DNA from: Marinosulfonomonas sp.
Lineage (GTDB): Bacteria; Pseudomonadota; Alphaproteobacteria; Rhodobacterales; Rhodobacteraceae
Direction of reading: 5' to 3'
Assembly: GCA_026989405.1 (NCBI GenBank)
Contig: JALSJL010000227.1
Coordinates: 1-17,743 of the forward strand
Length of the DNA: 17,743 nucleotides
The notes below the pieces were generated by a model, which saw only the letters and a list, made by a program, of their open reading frames with translations, made no database searches and was not told the DNA's origin. Positions 1 through 5,891 of this stretch are shown piece after piece; position 1 is the stretch's first letter; every line of letters starts with the position of its first letter. The position numbers and the translations under genes were made by a program.

Positions 1-1
1 G

Positions 2-331
2 TCTCGTCAGGTGGAAAACCGGGATGACAAACGGCCCCAGCTTTCGGACCTGCGGGAATCGGGCTCGATCGAGCAGGATGCCGACGTGGTGATGTTCGTG
101 TTCAGGGAAGAATACTACAAGGAACGCGAGAAACCCGGCGATCACGAACTGGACAAAATGTCCGCGTGGCAGGCCGAAATGGAAGCGCTGCACGGCAAGG
201 CCGAGGTGATCATCGGCAAGCAGAGACACGGCCCGATCGGCCATGTGGATCTGGCCTTCGAGGGACAATTCACCCGCTTTGGCGACCTTGCAAAACCCTG
301 GCAACAGGCGCCGGGCGACACTTCATTCTGA
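2..331 (+). CDS. dnaB: Replicative DNA helicase DnaB, C-terminal fragment
   Basis: This is the 3' end of a DnaB-type helicase, the hexameric RecA-fold motor that unwinds DNA at the replication fork. The frame is open to the left edge and reads SRQVENRDDKRPQLSDLRES, then GSIEQDADVVMFVFREEYY, then KQRHGPIGHVDLAFEGQFTRF. These are the late helicase motifs of the SF4 family, including the arginine-finger region and the C-terminal GPxG..L.F....RF strand. About 109 codons are present, so the N-terminal domain and the Walker A motif lie outside the window. The GTG at 11 is an internal valine codon, not a start. The gene ends 3 nt before a long imperfect hairpin (334-421) and faces the ketoacyl synthase gene tail to tail. 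The family call is near certain. Confidence 0.93.
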   Translation, partial: SRQVENRDDKRPQLSDLRESGSIEQDADVVMFVFREEYYKEREKPGDHELDKMSAWQAEMEALHGKAEVIIGKQRHGPIGHVDLAFEGQFTRFGDLAKPWQQAPGDTSF

Positions 332-333
332 GA

Positions 334-421
334 CAGGCACCCTGCGCGGCAGGCGCGGGCCGAGGCCGGGCACCGGGTTTCGGGATCTCGCACCATGGCT
401 GGCGCCTGCCTGGTGTTCCTG
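334..421 (+). terminator. Long imperfect hairpin just after dnaB, possible terminator
   Basis: CAGG and CACC (334-341) pair with GGTG (412-415) and CCTG (418-421), with a TT bulge. After a small internal loop, GGCAGGCGC (348-356) pairs with GCGCCTGCC (402-410). Together this gives 17 base pairs around a 45-nt loop, starting 3 nt after the dnaB stop. No U-tract follows, so intrinsic termination is not assured. A mRNA 3'-end stabiliser is the alternative. The inner 9-mer also occurs three times at 8322-8371. Confidence 0.45.
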
Positions 422-424
422 AGG

Positions 425-521
425 GTTTGCGCCGCGGGCTGCGCCCGCGTCGCGCAGCCTCCGGCGGGAGTATTTTCAGCAAGATGAAGAGCAGGCTCCA
501 TTCATCTTGCTGAAAATACTC
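425..521. repeat. Rhodobacteraceae-type intergenic repeat with a 21-bp perfect inverted repeat
   Basis: A 7-bp GC hairpin (CGCGGGC 433-439, TGC loop, GCCCGCG 443-449) is followed by CTCCGGCGGGAGTATTTT. Then comes a perfect 21-bp inverted repeat, arms 468-488 and 501-521, with a 12-nt spacer. The left arm begins GAGTATTTTCAGC and ends AAGATGAA. The repeat lies between two convergent genes, 11 nt beyond the ketoacyl synthase stop and 137 nt beyond the dnaB stop, so it could terminate both transcripts. From memory, GGCGGGAGTATTT...AAGATGAAG elements are common after genes in Rhodobacteraceae genomes. That link is recollection; the symmetry is directly visible. Confidence 0.7.
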
Positions 522-532
522 AATTTCCCGGG

Positions 533-1741
533 TCAGGCCCGACGCAGCGCCAGAACGGCGTTCAGGCCGCCAAAGGCAAAGGCATTGGACAGCACGGCAT
601 CGACCCGCGCCTGCCGCGCCTGGTTGGGCACCACATCGAGCGCGCATTCCGGGTCTGGTTCCTGATAGCCGATTGTCGGGGCAATGATGCCGTCACGCAG
701 GGCCATGATGCAGGCCAGAAGCTCCACCGCGCCGGTGCCGCCGATCAGGTGGCCATGCATGGACTTGGTGGACGAGATCATCAGGTCGTCGGCATGGGCA
801 CCGAACACATCGGCGACAGCGGCGCATTCGGTCTTGTCATTGGCGGCCGTTCCGGTGCCGTGAGCATTGATGTAGCCGATCTGCCCGGGGGCCAGGCCGG
901 CATCGGCGATTGCCCCCGCCATCGCGCGCGCCGCCCCCTGGCGCGAGGGCATCACGATGTCGGAGGCATCCGACGTCATGGCGAAACCCGCCACCTCGGC
1001 CAGAATATCCGCACCGCGCGCGCTTGCATGTTCGCGTTCTTCAAAGACGAAGATTGCCGCCCCCTCGCCCTGCACCATGCCGTTGCGGTTGGCCGAAAAC
1101 GGCCGGCAGGCATCTTTCGACATCACCCGCAGCCCTTCCCAGGCCTTGATGCCGCCAAAGCACAGCATCGATTCCGAGCCGCCCGTGACCATGACGTCGC
1201 TCATCCCCGCCCGGATCATGTGAAACGCCTGCCCCATCGCATGGTTGGAAGACGCACAGGCCGTGGCCACGGTGAACGACGGCCCCTTGAGGTTCCAGCG
1301 CATCGAGACATGGCTGGCGGCGGCGTTGTTCATCAGCTTGGGCACGACGAACGGGTGCACCCGGTTCTTGCCCTCTTCATAGACCGAGCGGTAGTTTTCG
1401 TCCCATGTATTCACCCCGCCGCCCGCCGTGCCCAGCACGACACCCGCGCGCGCCGCCATTTCACCGGTGAAATCCAGCCCCGCCTGGTCAAGCGCTTCCT
1501 GCGCCGCGATCATGGTGAACTGGGTGAACCGGTCGAACAGCGAGATTTGCTGACGGTTGAAATGCTCTTCCGGTGAAAACCCCCGGACCTGGCCCCCGAT
1601 GCGGATCGAAAGCCGCTCGACATCGCGAATGTCCAGTTCACCGATGCCGCAGCGCCCCTCGCGCATGGCCGCGAGTGTTTCGTCAACCGAATGGCCAAGC
1701 GCGTTGATGGTTCCGGCCCCGGTGATGACAACGCGTTTCAT
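533..1741 (-). CDS. FabF-type beta-ketoacyl-ACP synthase
   Basis: A 402-aa thiolase-fold condensing enzyme that joins an acyl primer to malonyl-ACP. It begins MKRVVITGAG and carries the FabF-type Cys-His-His triad: Cys162 in TACASSNHA, His294 in NAHGTGT and His331 in TKSMHGHLIGGTGAVE, with Lys326 also present. The C-terminus has the usual glycine loop FAFGGLNAVLAL. Length is normal for FabF, but the active-site context (TACASS, GTGTAANDKTE) differs from textbook FabF (ACTSG, GTSTPAGD). This suggests a specialised synthase rather than the housekeeping one. Its ATG overlaps the stop of the upstream acyl carrier protein gene by 4 nt (ATGA), so the two are translationally coupled. I infer it extends a chain carried by that ACP, possibly for the neighbouring LpxD. 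No dehydratase, reductase or thioesterase is in the window. Confidence 0.88.
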   Translation of the reverse strand: MKRVVITGAGTINALGHSVDETLAAMREGRCGIGELDIRDVERLSIRIGGQVRGFSPEEHFNRQQISLFDRFTQFTMIAAQEALDQAGLDFTGEMAARAGVVLGTAGGGVNTWDENYRSVYEEGKNRVHPFVVPKLMNNAAASHVSMRWNLKGPSFTVATACASSNHAMGQAFHMIRAGMSDVMVTGGSESMLCFGGIKAWEGLRVMSKDACRPFSANRNGMVQGEGAAIFVFEEREHASARGADILAEVAGFAMTSDASDIVMPSRQGAARAMAGAIADAGLAPGQIGYINAHGTGTAANDKTECAAVADVFGAHADDLMISSTKSMHGHLIGGTGAVELLACIMALRDGIIAPTIGYQEPDPECALDVVPNQARQARVDAVLSNAFAFGGLNAVLALRRA

Positions 1742-2004
1742 GCTGCCTGTTCGGCCACCAGCTTTTCGACCGCTGTCACGATCGAGGCCACCGTTGTAAC
1801 GTCAAACTCGCTTTTCCCGGGTTCGTTGGCGTTGAAGGGCACGTCGATGTCGAATGCCTCCTCGATTGCGAAGATGCTTTCGACCAGCCCGAGACTGTCG
1901 ATGCCCAGTTCGTCCAGCGACTGCTCCATCGAGATGTCGGCGGGCTCGAGCACCGCCTGTTCGGCGATGATGGCGAAAATCTTTTCCTGCACGTCCTCAG
2001 CCAT
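1738..2004 (-). CDS. Acyl carrier protein (dedicated paralogue)
   Basis: An 88-aa acidic four-helix carrier protein. The phosphopantetheine site is Ser37 in LGIDSLGLVESIFAIEEAF. Length and the IDSL motif fit ACPs, but the sequence differs from the housekeeping AcpP (which has LGADSLD) and is closer in style to special ACPs such as AcpXL, which carries very-long-chain hydroxy acids for lipid A in rhizobia. I would not equate it with AcpXL on this evidence. A GAGGGG Shine-Dalgarno lies 3-8 nt before the ATG. The gene starts 28 nt after lpxD and overlaps the ketoacyl synthase by 4 nt, so it most likely serves as the acyl carrier shared by these two enzymes. Confidence 0.88.
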   Translation of the reverse strand: MAEDVQEKIFAIIAEQAVLEPADISMEQSLDELGIDSLGLVESIFAIEEAFDIDVPFNANEPGKSEFDVTTVASIVTAVEKLVAEQAA

Positions 2005-2032
2005 GTTCCCCTCGCGCGTCGGTGACGATCAT

Positions 2033-3133
2033 TTAGTCCTTGCCGCGGGCTTTTGAAACCGGTTTTTTCATGCTTTTCAGTTCACGCAGGATGCGTGGCA
2101 GCCGGCGCAGCGCCTTGTAGCTTTCGATATGGCTTTCCATCTTCACCGCCGGATAGCCCAGAACGGCGCGCCCCGCCGGCACGTTCGACATGATCTTGGT
2201 GGCCCCGCCCGCGATCACGCCGTCGCCAACGGTCACGTTGTCGGCAACCCCGGCCTGCCCGCCAAGCACCACGCCATCGCCGATCACCGCCGACCCGGCA
2301 ATGCCGACCAGCCCGCACAGCAGGCAGTTCCGGCCCACGACGACGTTGTGGCCCACATGCACGAGATTGTCGATCTTGGTGCCGTCGCCGACGCGGGTCG
2401 GGCGAATGGTGCCGGCATCGATGCAGGCGTTGGCGCCGCAATCCACGTCATCGCCGATCTCGACCCCGCCGAGCGAGGCGATCTTGCGCCACTCCTGCCC
2501 GCCCGCGCCGCCGGTGTCAGCGCCGAGCGTCTCGCGCACGGTTTCGACGGCAGATTTTTCCGCCGTCACATAGGAAAACCCGTCGGCGCCGATCACAACG
2601 CCGGGCATGGCATGAAACCGGTCGCCGATCCTGACGCCGCGCCCGATGCGGGTGCCCGCCTCCAGCAGGCAATCGTCGCCGATGGAGGCCCCGCCAGCCA
2701 CTGAAACATGCGCGCCGATACAGGCGCGTGCGCCGATGCGCGCACCGGGACCGACGCAGCTGTAGGGGCCGATCGAGGCGCCGGCGCCAAGGGTCGCGGT
2801 GTCGTCGATCAGCGCGGTCGGGTGGATGCCGGGGGGGGGTGCGTCACCGGCGGCAAGATGGCCGGTCAGCGCCGCCATCGCCAGGCGCGGGCGGGCCACG
2901 AACACCGCGGCCTGCAGCCCGAGCGCGCGCCAGTCGGCGCCTTCCCAGACGATCGCGGCGCGCGCGTTGCCTTGCGCCAGGGCCTCGGCGTAGGCCGGCA
3001 ACATGGCGACCGCCAGTTGATCGGCGCGCGCGGCGGCGGGTTCGGCCGCGCCGGTCACGGCGATGGTCTCGTCGCCGGCACAGGGCGCATCCAGTGCGTC
3101 CGCAATTTCGCGGATGGTGAACTCAGCCATCAT
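2033..3133 (-). CDS. lpxD: UDP-3-O-acylglucosamine N-acyltransferase LpxD
   Basis: A 366-aa left-handed beta-helix acyltransferase of the lipid A pathway. It transfers a 3-hydroxyacyl chain from ACP to the 2-amino group of UDP-3-O-acyl-glucosamine in the cytosol. The N-terminal LpxD domain covers about residues 1-98. Hexapeptide repeats run from about 103 to 315 (IGPYSCVGPGARIGARACIG and so on). The general-base histidine is probably His262 in VHVGHNVVVG. Length is slightly above the usual 340-350 because of a basic tail (KKPVSKARGKD). Two ATGs are adjacent at 3128-3133; AGAGG lies just upstream. In this group lpxD normally sits beside bamA-fabZ-lpxA. Here it sits in a transpeptidase-lpxD-acp-ketoacyl synthase operon, so it may be a second copy with its own ACP. 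A run of nine C in the coding strand (2831-2839) falls at Pro99-Pro101. Confidence 0.88.
   Translation of the reverse strand: MMAEFTIREIADALDAPCAGDETIAVTGAAEPAAARADQLAVAMLPAYAEALAQGNARAAIVWEGADWRALGLQAAVFVARPRLAMAALTGHLAAGDAPPPGIHPTALIDDTATLGAGASIGPYSCVGPGARIGARACIGAHVSVAGGASIGDDCLLEAGTRIGRGVRIGDRFHAMPGVVIGADGFSYVTAEKSAVETVRETLGADTGGAGGQEWRKIASLGGVEIGDDVDCGANACIDAGTIRPTRVGDGTKIDNLVHVGHNVVVGRNCLLCGLVGIAGSAVIGDGVVLGGQAGVADNVTVGDGVIAGGATKIMSNVPAGRAVLGYPAVKMESHIESYKALRRLPRILRELKSMKKPVSKARGKD
2831..2839. repeat. Nine-base G:C homopolymer inside lpxD
   Basis: Nine consecutive G on the plus strand are nine C in the lpxD mRNA, encoding Pro99-Pro101 at the junction between the N-terminal domain and the beta-helix. 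A tract this long is prone to slippage. Gain or loss of one base would truncate LpxD after about 100 residues. It is equally a known weak point for sequencing and assembly. Confidence 0.85.
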
Positions 3134-3180
3134 TCAACCTCTGCCTTGCCGGGCCAGGCGGCCCCGGGTCATGCAGTGAT

Positions 3181-4794
3181 CTAGCCCTGAACCGCCCGAA
3201 GCACCACCCCGGCCTTTTGCAGCGCGGCAAAGATCCTGGCGTCGCGGCCATAGATGTCGCGCCGGTATTCGACCTTGCCCTTCGCGGTGGTGAAAGCCGT
3301 GCGGTAGACCAGATGAACGGGCACGTGTTTTTCCAGCGGCACCACGGTTTCGCGACCGGTTGCCAGCTTGGCCTGAAAGAACTCTTTCGGGTTGGCAACC
3401 TGCGGCTTGAGCAAGGTATAGGCAAACTCGAACGGATCGTTCAGCCGGATGCAGCCGTGGCTGTAGGCGCGGGTTTCACGCGAAAACAGGTTCTTGGCCG
3501 GCGTGTCATGCAGGTAGATGTTGTATTTGTTCGGGAACATGAATTTGACCAGCCCGAGCGCGTTGCGCCGCGAGGGCGGCTGTTTCAGGTCGAACGGAAA
3601 ATTCGCCGGCGTGTATTGCGTGAAGTCGATGCCTTCGCGGCTGATCACACGTCCGCCGCGGGTCAGGCGCAGGTGCCCTGCCGCGTTCGGGTTGCGCTGC
3701 ATCAGCGGCAGGTATTCCTTGACGGCAATCGAGCGCGGCACGTTCCACGTCGGGTTCAGCACCATGTGTTCCATTTCATCGGAAAACTCGGGGCTGCGCC
3801 GGTCGCTCTTGTTGGCGCCAACGACGGCGCGGGTCTTGAAGGTCACCTTGCCGTTGTCGATCACGGCGGCGGTGAAATCGGCGAGGTTGACCCAGACGTG
3901 GCGCTTGCCGCGGGGCATGTTCATCCAGCGTTCGCGTTCCATTGCCACCAGGATCGAGGCCAGGCGCTGCTGCGCGCTCACGTTGATTTCCTTCAGCGTG
4001 CCGGCGCCGGCGACACCGTCGGGGTTCAGCCCGTGGGCCTGCTGAAACCGCTGAACGGCCTTTTGCAGGTTGGCATCATAGCTCTGGCTGGTCGAGCGGC
4101 GCATGTAGCCCATGGCGATCATCCGGTTGCGAAGCGCGACCACGCGCGCGCCGCTGTCGCCGGGCTGCAGTTTCTTGCCGGGCACCCGCGGGCCCCAGCC
4201 GCCCCTGGCCAGACGCTTTTCCATGGCCAGCTTGGCCTTCATCAGCCGAACATACTCGGGCGATCCCGGCGGCAACTGGCGCAGGAATGCCCCCGGCGAC
4301 GACTTGGAAAAACTGGTGAGCAGGCTCACACCGTCGCGCAGCGGCACGGCGCGCACGATGTCGCGGACGACCTCTCGCGGCGTCAGAACCCCGGTCTGCA
4401 CATGGCGGGCATAGGTCAGGAAAAGCCGGCTCAACTCAACTTCCACGCGACCAAGGTCACGCTCGGATTTCACGGCGCGCAGATTGGCCCGCAACAGATC
4501 GGTGTCATAGGCCGCCTGCGGCAGGCCATGGGTGCCGGCGCCATCCAGCGCCTTGAGCAGCGCCTGCCGGCGCGCCTTGTCGCGCCCGCCCGTGCCGGTC
4601 CAGATCGGCTTGTACCCGGTCAGCCGGTAAAAATCGGACAGCGCCGGATCGCGGGCCGCATTTTCGGCAACCGACTGCATGAACGCGGTCACGCGGGCCT
4701 GCGCCGGAAAGGCAAAGCCCGCGGCGCCAAGCGTGGTTGCAGCAGCCACACCGCCCAGAAATCGGCGGCGCGTAGACGTGTTCGGGGTCGTCAT
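3181..4794 (-). CDS. Tat-exported L,D-transpeptidase, YcbB/LdtD type
   Basis: A 537-aa periplasmic enzyme that forms 3-3 (mDap-mDap) peptidoglycan crosslinks. I chose the ATG at 4794 because it has an AAGAGG site 7 nt upstream and begins a clear Tat signal: TRRRFLGG at residues 8-15, a hydrophobic Ala-rich stretch, and AQA|R near residue 33. The open frame extends upstream to 4938, but that extension is Cys-rich and unsignal-like. Domains: an N-terminal scaffold region (about 35-200), a peptidoglycan-binding domain (PGDSGARVVALRNRM about 211-225, GVAGAGTLKEI to about 270) and a YkuD catalytic domain (about 298-460). The catalytic motif is HD at 429-430 followed by YSHGCIRLND with Cys448 and His446. 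It heads the operon with lpxD (47-nt gap) and diverges from the DUF882 peptidase gene. The pairing matches E. coli ldtD-mepK. Confidence 0.9.
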   Translation of the reverse strand: MTTPNTSTRRRFLGGVAAATTLGAAGFAFPAQARVTAFMQSVAENAARDPALSDFYRLTGYKPIWTGTGGRDKARRQALLKALDGAGTHGLPQAAYDTDLLRANLRAVKSERDLGRVEVELSRLFLTYARHVQTGVLTPREVVRDIVRAVPLRDGVSLLTSFSKSSPGAFLRQLPPGSPEYVRLMKAKLAMEKRLARGGWGPRVPGKKLQPGDSGARVVALRNRMIAMGYMRRSTSQSYDANLQKAVQRFQQAHGLNPDGVAGAGTLKEINVSAQQRLASILVAMERERWMNMPRGKRHVWVNLADFTAAVIDNGKVTFKTRAVVGANKSDRRSPEFSDEMEHMVLNPTWNVPRSIAVKEYLPLMQRNPNAAGHLRLTRGGRVISREGIDFTQYTPANFPFDLKQPPSRRNALGLVKFMFPNKYNIYLHDTPAKNLFSRETRAYSHGCIRLNDPFEFAYTLLKPQVANPKEFFQAKLATGRETVVPLEKHVPVHLVYRTAFTTAKGKVEYRRDIYGRDARIFAALQKAGVVLRAVQG

Positions 4795-5110
4795 CAATAA
4801 ACCTCTTACCCAAAGTCCCAAGATATGGTGGCAGGATACTTCCGAATATGGCCATATTGCAGCCAATCCTCGCAGGCAACAGCCCTCGCAGGGGTTGGTG
4901 TCACCCTTCGGCAACAGGTCGATGCAACTTGCATCCACCCCCGTTTCGCGGCGCGGATTGGCGAAATCTTGCCGATATCAATCGGATACCTGAATTTTTC
5001 GGGCACCGACCCTTGGCCCGACGCCGCAAATATGTCAGAAGCTGACCTGCGCCTGGGGATGAGGCAAAGCGCCGGAAAGCGCTTTTAACAGGCAAGGACG
5101 GCAACGGGGC
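4795..5110. promoter_or_regulatory. Divergent regulatory region between the transpeptidase and DUF882 genes
   Basis: This 316-nt region has no credible gene. It holds several dyad symmetries. AATATGGCCATATT (4845-4858) is a perfect 14-bp palindrome 51-64 nt before the transpeptidase ATG. GATGCAACTTGCATC (4921-4935) has perfect 7-bp arms around one base. CCGATATCAATCGG (4972-4985) has 5-bp arms. AAAGCGC (5066-5072) and GCGCTTT (5079-5085) form a hairpin with a 6-nt loop just before the DUF882 ribosome-binding site (AAGGA 5094-5098). The first two look like operators for dimeric regulators, but I cannot name the proteins. Confidence 0.5.
4851..4879 (-). promoter_or_regulatory. Possible sigma-70 promoter of the transpeptidase operon
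   Basis: On the minus strand TTGCCT (4879-4874) and TATGGC (4856-4851) are 17 nt apart, matching the -35 box at 4 of 6 and the -10 box at 3 of 6 positions. The -10 box would lie inside the 14-bp palindrome at 4845-4858, a layout typical of repression. The match is weak and the call tentative. Confidence 0.28.
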
Positions 5111-5692
5111 ATGACTGATTCCATGAAGAGTTCGAACACGGGCATCGTGAGCCGCCGGGGCTTGCTCAGGGCATTCGCCGCAACCGCGATCGTTGCAGCA
5201 CCGACCTACGCAAATGCAGCCGGCTTCCTGCGCGGCGCCGGCGACATCCGCCGCATCCGCATGTATTCCGGCCGCACCGGCGAAAGCCTCGACACGATCT
5301 ACTGGATCGAGGGCGACTACATCAGGGACGCGCTGAAGGAAATCAACTACTTCATGCGCGACTGGCGCTCGAACGAGACGATCTCGATCGACCCGCGCAC
5401 CATCGACATCATGGCCGCAAGCCACAGTCTGCTTGATGCAAATGAGCCTTACATGATGCTTTCGGGCTATCGCACGCCGAAAACCAACGCGATGCTGCGC
5501 TCGCGTTCAAGGGGTGTTGCCAAGAACTCGCTTCACATGAAGGGCCAGGCCAGCGACCTGCGCCTGAAATCGCGCTCGGTGACACAGATGGCGAGCGCGG
5601 CCATTGCCTGCAAGGCCGGCGGTGTCGGCAAGTATCGCCGCTCGAACTTCGTGCATATGGATTGCGGGCCGGTTCGCACCTGGGCGCGCTGA
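5111..5692 (+). CDS. DUF882 / M15-type murein peptidase (MepK/YcbK-like), Tat-exported
   Basis: A 193-aa exported zinc peptidase of the DUF882 family, related to M15 D-Ala-D-Ala peptidases. A Tat signal is visible: SRRGLLRA (14-21), then an Ala-rich hydrophobic stretch and ANA near 34-36. Likely zinc ligands are His142 (SLHMKGQASD), Asp149 and His182 (FVHMD), the H-x6-D...H pattern of the family. In E. coli the homologue MepK cuts 3-3 crosslinks, and its gene neighbours ldtD. Here the gene is divergent from an LdtD-like transpeptidase, so the same maker/cutter pairing is kept. Start: the ATG at 5111 has AAGGA 12 nt upstream; a second in-frame ATG at 5123 is possible and would keep the Tat motif. 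A rho-independent terminator follows at 5738-5766, so this is probably a single-gene transcript. Confidence 0.87.
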   Translation: MTDSMKSSNTGIVSRRGLLRAFAATAIVAAPTYANAAGFLRGAGDIRRIRMYSGRTGESLDTIYWIEGDYIRDALKEINYFMRDWRSNETISIDPRTIDIMAASHSLLDANEPYMMLSGYRTPKTNAMLRSRSRGVAKNSLHMKGQASDLRLKSRSVTQMASAAIACKAGGVGKYRRSNFVHMDCGPVRTWAR

Positions 5693-5737
5693 CGCGCTTC
5701 GCGCCAGACCGCCTGCAGGCCAACCCGGCCCCGCCGC

Positions 5738-5766
5738 AACGTCCGACAGCCCGTCGGGCGTTTTTT
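5738..5766 (+). terminator. Rho-independent terminator after the DUF882 gene
   Basis: CGTCCGAC (5740-5747) pairs with GTCGGGCG (5753-5760), including one G-U pair, around the loop AGCCC. Six T follow (5761-5766), and two A before the stem can pair with the first T bases. The stem-loop with U-tract is the clearest intrinsic terminator in the window. It lies 46 nt after the stop codon of the peptidase gene. Confidence 0.88.
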
Positions 5767-5819
5767 CATCTGCATGTCGTTTTCAAGCAAGACCCGCGGC
5801 CCGCCGCCACGCACCACTT

Positions 5820-5843
5820 TGGTCAATGACCACGCATTGACCA
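5820..5843. promoter_or_regulatory. GntR/FadR-like operator upstream of the flavoprotein gene
   Basis: TGGTCAATG (5820-5828) and CATTGACCA (5835-5843) are a perfect 9-bp inverted repeat with a 6-nt spacer. Nested inside is TGGTC-AAT-GACCA (5820-5832), the TGGTC-n-GACCA half-site style bound by FadR-subfamily GntR regulators. The dyad is 49-72 nt before the ATG of the dehydrogenase. The symmetry is seen; the regulator family is inferred, and no regulator gene is in the window. Confidence 0.5.
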
Positions 5844-5891
5844 GGACAGGAGCGGCGCGAACCTGGGGCGGCCGCCCGACGGGAGAGCAGG

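Noticed and set aside
3217..4800. 527-codon plus-strand frame opposite the L,D-transpeptidase
   Set aside because: It is an antisense shadow; the minus strand has the Tat signal and the SHGC catalytic motif.
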